Assembly (NCBI RefSeq): GCF_001672815.1
Contig: NZ_LZKK01000306.1
Span: 1-41,294, forward strand
DNA from: Mycobacterium sp. E796
GTDB lineage: Bacteria > Actinomycetota > Actinomycetes > Mycobacteriales > Mycobacteriaceae
Direction of reading: 5' to 3'
DNA length: 41,294 bases
The translations under genes were made by a program, and so were the position numbers. Within the stretch, counting starts at the first letter, position 1. Every line of letters begins with the position of its first letter. Below the pieces are notes generated by a model that saw only the letters and a list, made by a program, of their open reading frames with translations, did no database searches and was not told the DNA's origin. Positions 28,991 through 38,859 of the stretch are shown in pieces.

Positions 28991-29911
28991 GTGACCTCCG
29001 CAGCGCAGCAGGTCGGCGAGTTCGAGGCCCTGCGACCGCATCTCATGTCGGTCGCCTACCGGCTGACCGGCACGGTGGCCGACGCCGAGGACATCGTGCA
29101 GGACGCCTGGCTGCGCTGGGACAAGCACGACAGCGAGGTCAACGACCTGCGGGCCTGGCTGACCACCGTGGTGAGCCGGCTCGGCCTGGACCGGTTGCGG
29201 TCGGCCGCGCACCGCCGCGAGACCTACACCGGCAATTGGCTGCCCGAGCCGGTGGTCACCGGCTTCGACGGGGCGGACCCGCTGTCCGCGGTGGTGGCCG
29301 GCGAGGACGCCCGGTTCGCGGCGATGGTCGTGCTCGAGCGCCTGTCGCCCGATCAGCGGGTCGCGTTCGTGCTGCACGACGGATTCGCCGTGCCCTTCTC
29401 GGAAGTGGCCGAGGTGCTCGGCACCAGCGAGGCCGCCGCGCGCCAGCTGGCGTCACGGGCCCGCAAAGCCGTGACCGCTGAACCGGCCCCAATATCCGGG
29501 GCGCCCGATCCCACGCACAACGAGGTGGTCGGCCGGCTGATGGCGGCCATCGCCGCCGGCGACCTGGAGGCCGTCGTCTCGCTGCTGCATCCGGGCGTGA
29601 CGTTCACCGGCGATTCAAATGGCAAGGCGCCCACCGCCGTTCATGTCATTCAGGGATCGGACAAGGTGGCCCGGTTCATCTTCGGCCTGGCCCGCCGCTA
29701 CGGCGACGCGTTCTTCACGGCGAATCAGCTGGCGCTGGTCAACGGCGAGCTGGGCGCCTACACCGCGGGCAGCCCCGGCGACGACGGGCACTGGGAGATG
29801 CGGCCGCGGATCCTGGCGATGACAGTGCGCGACGGAAAGGTCTGCGCGCTGTGGGATATCGCCAACCCCGACAAGTTCACCGGCTCTCCGCTGCGGGAGC
29901 TGCCTCACTAG
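28991..29911 (+). CDS. sigJ: ECF sigma factor SigJ (ECF41 type, SnoaL-like C-terminus)
   Basis: A 306-residue extracytoplasmic-function sigma factor. Region 2 is at about 15-75 (AYRLTGTVADAEDIVQDAWLR) and region 4 at about 105-162. A SnoaL-like domain at about 175-295 replaces a separate anti-sigma factor. The linker motif NWLPEP (82-87) is the ECF41 hallmark. The second hallmark, DGGGR/K, appears as the weaker D208-S-N-G-K212. In ECF41 systems the C-terminal domain controls activity and the only known target is an adjacent COE gene; here that is the convergent CMD-family gene, overlapping by 35 bases. The start is GTG 28991. M. tuberculosis SigJ is linked to peroxide resistance. Confidence 0.93.
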   Translation: MTSAAQQVGEFEALRPHLMSVAYRLTGTVADAEDIVQDAWLRWDKHDSEVNDLRAWLTTVVSRLGLDRLRSAAHRRETYTGNWLPEPVVTGFDGADPLSAVVAGEDARFAAMVVLERLSPDQRVAFVLHDGFAVPFSEVAEVLGTSEAAARQLASRARKAVTAEPAPISGAPDPTHNEVVGRLMAAIAAGDLEAVVSLLHPGVTFTGDSNGKAPTAVHVIQGSDKVARFIFGLARRYGDAFFTANQLALVNGELGAYTAGSPGDDGHWEMRPRILAMTVRDGKVCALWDIANPDKFTGSPLRELPH

Positions 29912-30482
29912 CCCACGGGATGCGGCACGCGTCACCGGAATTGAAGCCCTGCTCGGTGATGCCCAGCGCCGAGTTCACCCGCGCCCGCATGTTCTCCAAG
30001 CCGATCTGGTACGTCAGCTCGAACACGCCGGCGTCGCCGAAGCGGGCGCGCAGGTCGGCGACCTGCTCGTCGGTGACGGTGTGCGGGTCGGCCGTCATCG
30101 CGTCGGCGTAGGCGATGGCCGCGCGCTCGTCGTCGCTGAATGCCGGTGAGGTGGCGTAATTGTCGATCTCCTTGAGGCGCTCCATGTCGAGGCCGTCCAG
30201 GCGCTGCAGCATGGAGCCGAAGTCGACGCACCACGAGCAGCCAATCTGCCGCGCGGTCCAGTACACCGCGAGCTCGCGCACGCTGACCGGAAGCGTCTTC
30301 GACGCCCGGTCGACCATCGTTTCGTGCACGGCGCCGGCGATCATCAACCTGCGGTGGTGCGCCGACACGGCGAACGGCTCGGGGACCTGGCCGTAGCGCC
30401 GCTTGGCCACCCGGTACATGGCCCGGGTCAGCAGCCCGGCCCGGTTGGGTGGCAGGGGTTCGATGCGGGTTTTCTGTGTCAT
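29877..30482 (-). CDS. Carboxymuconolactone decarboxylase (AhpD-like) family protein, predicted SigJ target
   Basis: A 201-residue all-helical CMD/AhpD-family protein with the redox pair C82-S-W-C85 (GCSWCVDFG) and nearby acidic and His residues, as in peroxidase-like members. The probable role is disposal of peroxide or reactive acyl species. I choose ATG 30480-30482 rather than the upstream GTG at 30516-30518 because the ECF41 promoter lies between them. The longer start would fall inside the -35 box and so be upstream of the transcript. The mRNA would then be leaderless or nearly so. It is convergent with sigJ and divergent from the GGEEF gene. Confidence 0.88.
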   Translation of the reverse strand: MTQKTRIEPLPPNRAGLLTRAMYRVAKRRYGQVPEPFAVSAHHRRLMIAGAVHETMVDRASKTLPVSVRELAVYWTARQIGCSWCVDFGSMLQRLDGLDMERLKEIDNYATSPAFSDDERAAIAYADAMTADPHTVTDEQVADLRARFGDAGVFELTYQIGLENMRARVNSALGITEQGFNSGDACRIPWASEAAPAAESR

Positions 30483-30490
30483 ACCCCTCT

Positions 30491-30517
30491 GACGGGGTGG
30501 GGTGCGAAAGTGTGACA
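30491..30517 (-). promoter_or_regulatory. ECF41 (SigJ) promoter of the CMD-family gene
   Basis: Read on the minus strand: TGTCACA (30511-30517), 16 bases, CGTC (30491-30494). This equals the published ECF41 consensus, as I recall it, in both boxes and spacing. The expected start site falls within a few bases of the ATG at 30482. Confidence 0.75.
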
Positions 30518-30532
30518 CATACCTGCGGTATG
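30518..30532. promoter_or_regulatory. Inverted repeat between CMD and GGEEF genes
   Basis: CATACC, TGC, GGTATG is a perfect 6-base-arm inverted repeat. It directly abuts the -35 box of the CMD promoter and lies about 40 bases upstream of the GGEEF gene, so a bound protein could affect both. Confidence 0.35.
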
Positions 30533-30572
30533 CGGCTACTGTCTCGACCGGGGTAGCGATTGGAAGTTGACG

Positions 30573-31643
30573 ATGACCGCGCTGTTTAGCCGGTGGTGGC
30601 GGGCCGACCAGTACGACTGGCTCTCCGGTTACCTTGCGTCGCGGGGCGTCAGCGGTGCCACCCGGGCCGGGCTGGCATTCATTTCGGCGTCGATGGTGCT
30701 GTGCCTGATCGCGCTGCTGGCCGGCTCGGACGGTCCCCGTGGGGCGGTTCCGGTGGCGATGATGTGGGCCGCCGCCGGCGGCGGGGTGGCGGGGGTGGTG
30801 CTGTGGGCCTGGCGCTGGCCCACGCGCACCCAGTCACTCATTTTCGCCATCACCTGCAATACGGCCGTCGCCCTCGCGTGCCTCGCCCACCCGAACCCAC
30901 TGGCCGCGCTGATCGGGTGCGTTGCCTTCGCGACCTTCGGCGCCTACATGGCGTTCTTTCACACGATGGGTTTCGTGCTGTACAACTTCGCGGTGGCCGC
31001 CGCCGTCGGCTCCTGGGAGGCGCTGTCGCTGGCCAGGTCCGGACATCCCAGCCTCGCGGGGGTGGACCTGTGGCTGGTGATCGAGGTCAACATCGCCCTC
31101 CCGGTGGCTATTCTCATCCTGGTGCGCGCCCTGGCCGGGGACCTGCTGCGCGCCGACCGCGATCCGTTGACGGGCCTGCTCAACAGGCGCGCGTTCGCGC
31201 ACGAGGCGCTGGGGATGATGTTGGCCCGCCGGGGCATCGACTCCCACCTCGTGGTCATGCTGATCGACCTCGACCACTTCAAGGCTCTCAATGACAGGTC
31301 CGGCCACGCCGCGGGGGACCACGCGCTGGTCCAGGTCGCCCAGGCGCTGCTGGCCGCCGCCGACGACCAGGCGGTGGTGGCGCGCAGTGGCGGCGAGGAA
31401 TTTCTGTTGGCCGGGACGTCCGCGGGCTGCAACGCCGAGTCGTTGGCCGCGCGGATGTGCCGGGCCATCGCGGCCTCGGCCGCGGGGGTGACCGCGAGCA
31501 TCGGCACCGCCTGCGCCCGCCTGGACGACGCCGCTGACGACCCCCAAGCGCTGCTGAAGGAGTTGATCAGCGCCTCGGACGCCGCGATGTATCGGGCTAA
31601 ACGGTTGGGCGGCAACCGAAGTCATCACCACGAGCTCTGCTGA
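30573..31643 (+). CDS. Membrane-bound diguanylate cyclase (GGEEF domain)
   Basis: A 356-residue protein with about five or six hydrophobic helices between residues 30 and 190 and a C-terminal GGDEF domain from about 195. Catalytic features are intact: D232 in LIDLDHFKALND, the GGEEF signature at 273-277 preceded by R271, and MYRAKRLGGNR at the end. It should make cyclic di-GMP from two GTP. The RxxD inhibitory site expected just before the signature is absent (DDQA in its place). No EAL domain is present. The membrane part is a probable sensor for an unknown signal. The ATG at 30573, with GGAAG upstream, is preferred over TTG 30567. Confidence 0.92.
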   Translation: MTALFSRWWRADQYDWLSGYLASRGVSGATRAGLAFISASMVLCLIALLAGSDGPRGAVPVAMMWAAAGGGVAGVVLWAWRWPTRTQSLIFAITCNTAVALACLAHPNPLAALIGCVAFATFGAYMAFFHTMGFVLYNFAVAAAVGSWEALSLARSGHPSLAGVDLWLVIEVNIALPVAILILVRALAGDLLRADRDPLTGLLNRRAFAHEALGMMLARRGIDSHLVVMLIDLDHFKALNDRSGHAAGDHALVQVAQALLAAADDQAVVARSGGEEFLLAGTSAGCNAESLAARMCRAIAASAAGVTASIGTACARLDDAADDPQALLKELISASDAAMYRAKRLGGNRSHHHELC

Positions 31644-31685
31644 CCCCTGGGCACCGACCGTCGGCCCACTCCGCGTGGTCGAGGT

Positions 31686-31710
31686 GGTTTCCCGCTAAGA
31701 GGTCCGGGTA
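31686..31710 (+). promoter_or_regulatory. SigF-like promoter of the small acidic protein
   Basis: GGTTT (31686-31690), 15 bases, GGGTAC (31706-31711) fits the mycobacterial SigF pattern GTTT-N15-17-GGGTA. The predicted start site is near 31718, about 50 bases before the gene. Confidence 0.5.
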
Positions 31711-31771
31711 CCCGATTTCGACCCCGCCGGCCAGCCGGTGCGGCAGGGTTCGAGAGGGTGAGGAGACAGTG

Positions 31772-32029
31772 ATGACCTCTCAAAATGATCAGGAATCAGA
31801 AAACACGCGCCTGGAGCACTTCGACGATCCCGAATTGGGCAGCGGCGCACGCGACACCGGTTCGGATACCCCGGAGCATGGCACCGGGGACCGTCCAGTC
31901 GGAACTGTGGACGAAGACGCCAACCCGCCGATGAGCGATCCGAGCGCGCCGGACACCTACAGCGGCACCGGGGAGTTACCTCCGCAGGACACGGGGAGTG
32001 CCGTCCCGCCGTACGAGGGACGCCAATAG
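31772..32029 (+). CDS. Small acidic, probably disordered protein, 85 residues
   Basis: I do not recognise a family. The protein is very rich in Asp, Glu, Gly, Ser, Thr and Pro (for example EHFDDPELGSG and NPPMSDPSAPD), with no hydrophobic core, signal peptide or cysteine. It is therefore expected to be disordered and cytoplasmic. AGGAGA at 31761-31766 supports the ATG at 31772; GTG 31769 is possible. A SigF-like promoter upstream suggests a stationary-phase or stress protein. It converges on sdhB with a 49-base gap. Confidence 0.6.
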   Translation: MTSQNDQESENTRLEHFDDPELGSGARDTGSDTPEHGTGDRPVGTVDEDANPPMSDPSAPDTYSGTGELPPQDTGSAVPPYEGRQ

Positions 32030-32078
32030 GGCGCCGCGGTCGACGCCGCGGCGAAAACAAGCCCCGAGTCGCGGCGCC

Positions 32079-32869
32079 CTAGCGCGAGAACATGGTCGCG
32101 CGCTTGACCTCCTGGATCGCCTTGGTCACCTCGATGCCCCGTGGGCAGGATTCGGTGCAGTTGAACGTGGTCCGGCAGCGCCACACGCCGTCGACCTCGT
32201 TGAGGATGTCGAGGCGCTCGGCGGCGGCCTCGTCACGGCTGTCGAAGATGAAGCGGTGCGCGTTGACGATCGCCGCCGGGCCGTAGTAGCTGCCCTCGTG
32301 CCAGAACACGGGACAGCTGGTGGTGCAGCACGCGCACAGGATGCACTTGGTGGTGTCGTCATAGCGGGCGCGGTCGGTCGGGCTCTGGATGCGTTCCCGC
32401 GTCGGGGGGTTGCCGGTGGTGATCAGGTACGGCTTCACGGCACGGTAGGCGTCGAAGAACGGCTCCATGTCGACGACGAGGTCCTTTTCCACCGGCAGCC
32501 CGCGGATCGGTTCGACCGTGATGGTCAGGGATTTCCCCGGTTTGTCGGGCAGCAGGTCGCGCATCAGCACCTTGCAGGCCAGCCGGTTGACGCCGTTGAT
32601 GCGCATGGCGTCGGAGCCGCACACGCCGTGCGCGCAGGACCGGCGGAAGGTCAGCGTCCCGTCCAGGTAGCTCTTGATGTAGATCAGTAGGTTGAGCATC
32701 CGGTCGCTGGGCAGGCAGGGAACCCGAAAGCTTTGCCAGCCACCGGTTTTCGCGAAGGCGTCGGGCTGGTCGGGGTTGAACCGGGCGATCTTCACGGTCA
32801 CCATCACCGCGCCCTGCGGCACCGGCGGCAGGGGCGGCTCCAAAGTCTCGACCTCTGTTTCGGCCGTCA

Positions 32870-32870
<1 letters not shown>
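32079..32870 (-). CDS. sdhB: Succinate dehydrogenase iron-sulfur subunit
   Basis: A 263-residue SdhB that passes electrons from the flavoprotein to quinone. The [2Fe-2S] site is C79, C84, D87 (Asp in place of Cys, as in many SdhB proteins) and C99. The second domain carries C176-x2-C179-x2-C182-x3-C186-P and, later, C232, C238 and C242-P for the 4Fe and 3Fe clusters. Its ATG shares one base with the sdhA stop (TGATG). It is the last gene of sdhCDAB, the set called Sdh2 in mycobacteria. Confidence 0.97.
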
Positions 32871-34642
<1,772 letters not shown>

Positions 34643-34661
34643 GGCCGCTCGCCTCCCTCGA

Positions 34662-35129
34662 TCACGAGATGTTCGGGTCGAATGTCACCAGCACGTAGGT
34701 GCCTAGCACCAACGTGAACCCCATCGACAACAGCAGCAGGCTATTGAGCCAAAACCGGGTGGAGTCCTTGCGGCTGTAGTCGTCGATGATGGTGCGCAGC
34801 CCGTTGCCGCCGTGCAGCTGCGCCAGCCACAACAGCGCCATGTCCCACATCTGCCAGAACGGCGAATGCCACCGCTGGGCCACGTAGTTGAAGTCGATGC
34901 GGTACACGCCGTCGTCCCACATCAGCATGATGAACAGGTGCCCGATGGCCAGGAACACCAGCGCGATCCCGGAGAACCGCATGAACAGCCACGCGAACTT
35001 CTCGAAGTTGGGGATGCCGGCGCGCCGCCGCGGGGAGCGGGGATTGTCCAGGCTGGCGGGACGGTCGTAGAAGCGCTGTTTGACCGGCGCCGTCTGGCCG
35101 CGCCCGAGCTGGAGGTCGGGGCTGCTCAT
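34662..35129 (-). CDS. sdhD: Succinate dehydrogenase membrane anchor SdhD
   Basis: A 155-residue anchor with three membrane helices (starting near FMRFSGIALVFLAIGHLFIML, MWDMALLWLAQL and LLLLSMGFTLVLGTYVLV). H and Asp residues in GHLFIMLMWDDG are candidates for haem or quinone contacts. The ATG at 35127-35129 overlaps the sdhC stop by 4 bases (ATGA), so translation is coupled. The frame open further upstream to 35462 runs over sdhC and is spurious. The N-terminal 35 residues are polar and cytoplasmic. Confidence 0.93.
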   Translation of the reverse strand: MSSPDLQLGRGQTAPVKQRFYDRPASLDNPRSPRRRAGIPNFEKFAWLFMRFSGIALVFLAIGHLFIMLMWDDGVYRIDFNYVAQRWHSPFWQMWDMALLWLAQLHGGNGLRTIIDDYSRKDSTRFWLNSLLLLSMGFTLVLGTYVLVTFDPNIS

Positions 35130-35527
35130 CGCAGGTGCTCCGCGATGTGGATGCCGGTCACCACGCCGGCGGGCACCATCAGCAGCAAAAAGACGACGAT
35201 GACGATCAGGAACATCAGCCGCTGGTAACGGGGCCCCTGCGACCAGAAGTCGATCAGGATGACCCGGATGCCGTTCAGCCCGTGGAACAGCACCGCGGCG
35301 ATCAGGCCGTACTCCATCAGGCCGACGATCGGGGTCTTGTAGTCGCCGACCACCGCGTTGTAGGTCTGCGGGCTCACCCGCAGCATCGCGGCGTCCAGCA
35401 CGTGGACGAACAGGAAGAAGAAGATCGTCGCGCCGCTGATGCGGTGCAGCACCCACGCCCACATGCCGGGGTCGCCCCGATACAGGGTCCGGGGTGGTCG
35501 CCGCTTGCGCGCGGCGGCAGTGCTCAC
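35126..35527 (-). CDS. sdhC: Succinate dehydrogenase cytochrome b subunit SdhC
   Basis: A 133-residue anchor subunit with three membrane helices. RISGATIFFFLFVHVLDAAML is the family signature, holding the quinone-site Arg/Ser and a haem-ligand His candidate; ALFHGLNGIR-like HGLNGIRVILIDF closes the second helix. GTG 35525-35527 is taken as the start; TTG 35528-35530 would add one residue. It is the first gene of sdhCDAB and is divergent from cdd across about 148 bases holding a perfect palindrome. Confidence 0.94.
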   Translation of the reverse strand: MSTAAARKRRPPRTLYRGDPGMWAWVLHRISGATIFFFLFVHVLDAAMLRVSPQTYNAVVGDYKTPIVGLMEYGLIAAVLFHGLNGIRVILIDFWSQGPRYQRLMFLIVIVVFLLLMVPAGVVTGIHIAEHLR

Positions 35528-35575
35528 CAAGTCCCCACCGCCTTATGAACAGTTAGCCGGACAAGTCAGCCTAAC

Positions 35576-35591
35576 CCTGCCAGCTGGCAGG
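35576..35591. promoter_or_regulatory. Perfect 16-base palindrome between sdhC and cdd
   Basis: CCTGCCAGCTGGCAGG is fully self-complementary. It lies about 49 bases upstream of sdhC and 84 bases upstream of cdd in the shared promoter region, where an operator would be expected. The cognate regulator is unknown. Confidence 0.5.
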
Positions 35592-35675
35592 CCGGACCGT
35601 ACAGCCGCCAGGCGAAGTGTCGTGTCAGAGTTAGTCTGGCTGTCTTGTATCGGCCCGTAGGCGAGCGGAGTGGGT

Positions 35676-36074
35676 ATGCCTGATGTCGATTGGAAAGCGC
35701 TGCGCGACAACGCGATCCGGGCCGCGGCGGGGGCCTACGCACCCTACTCGCGGTTCGCCGTGGGAGCGGCCGCGCTGGTCGACGACGGCCGAGTGATCAC
35801 CGGGTGCAATGTGGAGAACATCTCATATGGCCTTGGTCTCTGTGCCGAGTGCGGTGTGGTGAGTGCCCTGCACGCCACCGGCGGCGGCCGGCTGGTCGCG
35901 CTGGCGTGCGTGGACGCCCGGGGGGCCACCCTGATGCCGTGCGGGCGATGCCGTCAGCTGTTGCTCGAGCACGGCGGGCCGGAGCTGCTGATCGACCATC
36001 CCGCCGGGCCGCGCCGCCTCGGCGAGCTGCTGCCCGACGCCTTCACCGCGGACCTGCCCCGGGAACTGCCTTGA
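35676..36074 (+). CDS. cdd: Cytidine deaminase
   Basis: A 132-residue zinc enzyme converting cytidine and deoxycytidine to uridine forms in pyrimidine salvage. The zinc site is C56-A-E58 with E58 as proton shuttle, plus C89 and C92 in PCGRC. NVENISYG is the substrate loop. The ATG at 35676 (GGAG five bases upstream) matches the M. tuberculosis start MPDVDW; GTG 35670 would add two residues. It is first in cdd-deoA-add, with a 4-base overlap to deoA. Confidence 0.96.
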   Translation: MPDVDWKALRDNAIRAAAGAYAPYSRFAVGAAALVDDGRVITGCNVENISYGLGLCAECGVVSALHATGGGRLVALACVDARGATLMPCGRCRQLLLEHGGPELLIDHPAGPRRLGELLPDAFTADLPRELP

Positions 36075-37381
36075 GCGACATCACATTTGACGGGGCAATT
36101 GACGGAGCCTTCGACGCGCCGACGGTGATCCGGACCAAACGCGACGGCGGGCGGCTGTCCGACGCCGCCATAGACTGGGTGATCGACGCGTACACGCACG
36201 GCCGCGTCGCCGACGAGCAGATGTCGGCGCTGCTGATGGCGATCGTGTGGCGCGGCATGGACCGCGGCGAGATTGCCAGGTGGACGGCGGCCATGCTGGC
36301 CTCCGGCGCGCGGCTGGACTTCCGCGACCTGGGCGTCCCGACCGTCGACAAGCACTCGACCGGCGGCGTCGGGGACAAGATCACCCTGCCGTTGGTGCCC
36401 GTCGTCGCCGCCTGCGGGGCCGCCGTGCCCCAGGCGTCGGGCCGCGGGCTCGGGCACACCGGCGGCACCCTGGACAAGCTGGAATCCATCGCCGGGTTCA
36501 CCGCGCAGTTGTCCACCGGGCGGATCGCAGAACAGCTCCGCGACGTCGGCGCCGCCATCTTCGCCGCCGGCGAGCTGGCCCCGGCCGACGCCAAGCTGTA
36601 CGCGCTGCGCGACGTCACCGGCACCGTCGAGTCGCTGCCGCTGATCGCCAGCTCGGTGATGAGCAAGAAGCTGGCCGAGGGCGCGGGCGCGCTGGTGCTC
36701 GACGTGAAGGTGGGATCCGGGGCGCTGATGAGCTCGGAGGCGGCCAGCCGGGAGCTGGCGCACACCATGGTCGAGCTGGGCGCGGCGCACGGGGTGCCCA
36801 CCCGCGCGCTGCTGACGGACATGAACCGCCCGCTGGGCTCGACGGTCGGCAACGCGCTCGAGGTCACCGAGTCGCTGGAAGTGCTGGCCGGCGGCGGGCC
36901 GCCCGACGTGGTGGAGCTGACGCTGCGGCTGGCCGCCGAGATGCTCGACCTCGCCGGCCTCGGCGAGGTCGACCCCGCCCGCACGCTGCGCGACGGCACC
37001 GCAATGGACCGCTTTCGCCGGCTCGTCGCGGCCCAGGGCGGCGACTTGTCGGTACCGTTGCCGATCGGTTCGTGTTCCGAGACCGTGACCGCTCACCGGG
37101 GCGGCACAATGGGCGATATCGACGCGATGGCAGTGGGGCTGGCAAGTTGGCGGCTCGGCGCGGGCAGGTCCCGTCCGGGCCATCCGGTGCAGTTGGGGGC
37201 GGGAATCAGGATCCACCGCCGCCCCCGGGAGCCCGTCGCGGCCGGCGAGCCGCTGTTCACCCTCTACACCGATACCCCCGAACGCTTCGATGCCGCGCTG
37301 GCCGAGCTGGCCGGCGGCTACAGCGTCGAGGACACGCCGCCGATTTCCCGGCCGCTGATCATCGATCGGATCGCCCAGTGA
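36071..37381 (+). CDS. deoA: Thymidine phosphorylase
   Basis: A 436-residue enzyme splitting thymidine with phosphate to thymine and deoxyribose-1-phosphate. The phosphate site [10 protein letters not shown], the glycine-rich [16 protein letters not shown] and [20 protein letters not shown] are diagnostic of the family. The start is TTG 36071, which overlaps the cdd stop as TTGA and opens MSDITFDG; the longer frame from 35690 runs over cdd. It is co-translated with cdd and add. Confidence 0.95.
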   Translation: MSDITFDGAIDGAFDAPTVIRTKRDGGRLSDAAIDWVIDAYTHGRVADEQMSALLMAIVWRGMDRGEIARWTAAMLASGARLDFRDLGVPTVDKHSTGGVGDKITLPLVPVVAACGAAVPQASGRGLGHTGGTLDKLESIAGFTAQLSTGRIAEQLRDVGAAIFAAGELAPADAKLYALRDVTGTVESLPLIASSVMSKKLAEGAGALVLDVKVGSGALMSSEAASRELAHTMVELGAAHGVPTRALLTDMNRPLGSTVGNALEVTESLEVLAGGGPPDVVELTLRLAAEMLDLAGLGEVDPARTLRDGTAMDRFRRLVAAQGGDLSVPLPIGSCSETVTAHRGGTMGDIDAMAVGLASWRLGAGRSRPGHPVQLGAGIRIHRRPREPVAAGEPLFTLYTDTPERFDAALAELAGGYSVEDTPPISRPLIIDRIAQ

Positions 37382-38457
37382 TCGAACTGAACCAGATCAA
37401 AAAGGCGCCGAAGGCCCTGCTGCACGATCACCTCGACGGCGGCTTGCGGCCGTCGACGGTGATCGACATCGCCGGCCAGACCGGCTACGACGGGCTGCCC
37501 GCCACCGACGTCGACGAACTGGCGAAGTGGTTTCGCACCCGCTCGCACAGCGGCTCGCTGGAGCGCTACCTGGAGCCGTTCTCGCACACCGTGGCGGTGA
37601 TGCAGACCCCCGACGCCCTGTACCGCGTCGCCTACGAATGCGTGGAGGACCTGGCCGAGGACTCCGTCGTCTACGCCGAGGTGCGGTTCGCCCCCGAACT
37701 GCACATCGACCGCGGGCTGTCCTTCGACGAGATCGTCGACGCCGTGCTGGCGGGATTCGCCGCCGGCGAGAAGGCCTGCGCGGCGGCGGGCCGGCAGATC
37801 AAGGTGCGGCTGCTGGTCACCGCGATGCGCCACGCCGCGGTGTCCCGCGAGATCGCCGAGCTGGCAATCCGGTTCCGGGACAAGGGCGTGGTGGGATTCG
37901 ACATCGCCGGCGCCGAGGCCGGCAACCCGCCGACCCGGCACCTGGACGCCTTCGAGTACATGCGAGACCACAACGCGCGCTTCACCATTCACGCCGGTGA
38001 GGCGTTCGGGCTGCCGTCCATCCACGAGGCGATCGCGTTCTGCGGCGCCGACCGGCTCGGCCACGGGGTGCGCATCGTCGACGACATCGAGGTCCTCGAC
38101 GACGGCCGCGTCCGGCTGGGTCAGCAGGCATCCATCCTGAGGGACAAGCGAATTCCGCTGGAGCTGTGCCCCAGCTCGAACGTGCAGACCGGCGCCGTCA
38201 ACAGCATCGCCGAGCACCCGTTCGATCTGCTGGCCCGCACCCGTTTCCGGGTCACCGTCAACACCGACAACCGGCTGATGAGCGACACCTCGATGAGCCT
38301 CGAAATGTCGAGGCTCATCGAGGCTTTCGGTTATGGATGGAGTGATCTGGAGCGGTTCACCATCAACGCGATGAAGTCCGCGTTCATCCCCTTCGACGAG
38401 CGACTGGCGATCATCGACGAGGTGATCAAGCCACGGTACGCGGTGTTGATCGGCTAG
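37378..38457 (+). CDS. add: Adenosine deaminase
   Basis: A 359-residue zinc enzyme converting adenosine and deoxyadenosine to inosine forms. The metal ligands H16 and H18 are in HDHLDGG; HAGEAFG holds the catalytic Glu, LGHGVRI the catalytic His, and NTDNRLMS the zinc Asp. The start is GTG 37378, overlapping the deoA stop (GTGA). A perfect 16-base inverted repeat lies inside the coding region at 38288-38323. The gene ends 6 bases from the convergent GlsB-like gene. Confidence 0.95.
   Translation: MIELNQIKKAPKALLHDHLDGGLRPSTVIDIAGQTGYDGLPATDVDELAKWFRTRSHSGSLERYLEPFSHTVAVMQTPDALYRVAYECVEDLAEDSVVYAEVRFAPELHIDRGLSFDEIVDAVLAGFAAGEKACAAAGRQIKVRLLVTAMRHAAVSREIAELAIRFRDKGVVGFDIAGAEAGNPPTRHLDAFEYMRDHNARFTIHAGEAFGLPSIHEAIAFCGADRLGHGVRIVDDIEVLDDGRVRLGQQASILRDKRIPLELCPSSNVQTGAVNSIAEHPFDLLARTRFRVTVNTDNRLMSDTSMSLEMSRLIEAFGYGWSDLERFTINAMKSAFIPFDERLAIIDEVIKPRYAVLIG
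38288..38323. repeat. Perfect 16-bp inverted repeat inside add
   Basis: The left arm CCTCGATGAGCCTCGA (38288-38303) and right arm TCGAGGCTCATCGAGG (38308-38323) are exact reverse complements with a 4-base loop AATG. The mRNA would form a very stable hairpin within the codons for [13 protein letters not shown], just after the zinc-binding NTDN motif. Confidence 0.9.
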
Positions 38458-38463
38458 CCGCGC

Positions 38464-38748
38464 CTAGCGCGGCAACCCGGTGCGGTGACGACGGCCCGTC
38501 ACGGCCTCCCAGATCGCGATCAGGACGACGGCGGCGGCGACTCCGATGAAGAACGGGATCCACGCGATTCCGCCGTTGGCGTTGTGGTATCCGAACTGCG
38601 CGGCCACGGCCGAGCCGATCAGACCACCGACGGCGCCGATGACGACCGTCATGATCATGCCGATGTTCTGTTTGCCCGGCATAACCAGGCGCGCCACCAA
38701 ACCGATGACCGCGCCCACGATGATGGCCAGGATGATTGATCCGATCAT
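38464..38748 (-). CDS. GlsB/YeaQ/YmgE-family stress-associated membrane protein
   Basis: A 94-residue small membrane protein of the transglycosylase-associated/GlsB family, with three hydrophobic helices. Glycine-rich family motifs GAVIGLVARLVMPG, near residues 12-25, and GAVGGLIGSA, near 38-47, are present. The basic tail ends GRRHRTGLPR. The ATG at 38746-38748 has an excellent AGGAG ribosome site; the frame open to 38832 is an unneeded extension. Family members are induced by envelope or general stress, but the mechanism is unknown. Confidence 0.9.
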   Translation of the reverse strand: MIGSIILAIIVGAVIGLVARLVMPGKQNIGMIMTVVIGAVGGLIGSAVAAQFGYHNANGGIAWIPFFIGVAAAVVLIAIWEAVTGRRHRTGLPR

Positions 38749-38859
38749 TGCAGCTCCTGTTGTCTTTACGGCGCCCCTTGCGGGCACCGCCTTGGAATGC
38801 GGGTTCCCCGAACCACCCGGCTTGTAACACAATTCGGTTCGGCGCCCTGAGGCTGTGGG

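Noticed and set aside
30483..30518. Longer CMD protein starting at the upstream GTG
   Set aside because: The added residues overlie the ECF41 promoter and do not resemble the family N-terminus.
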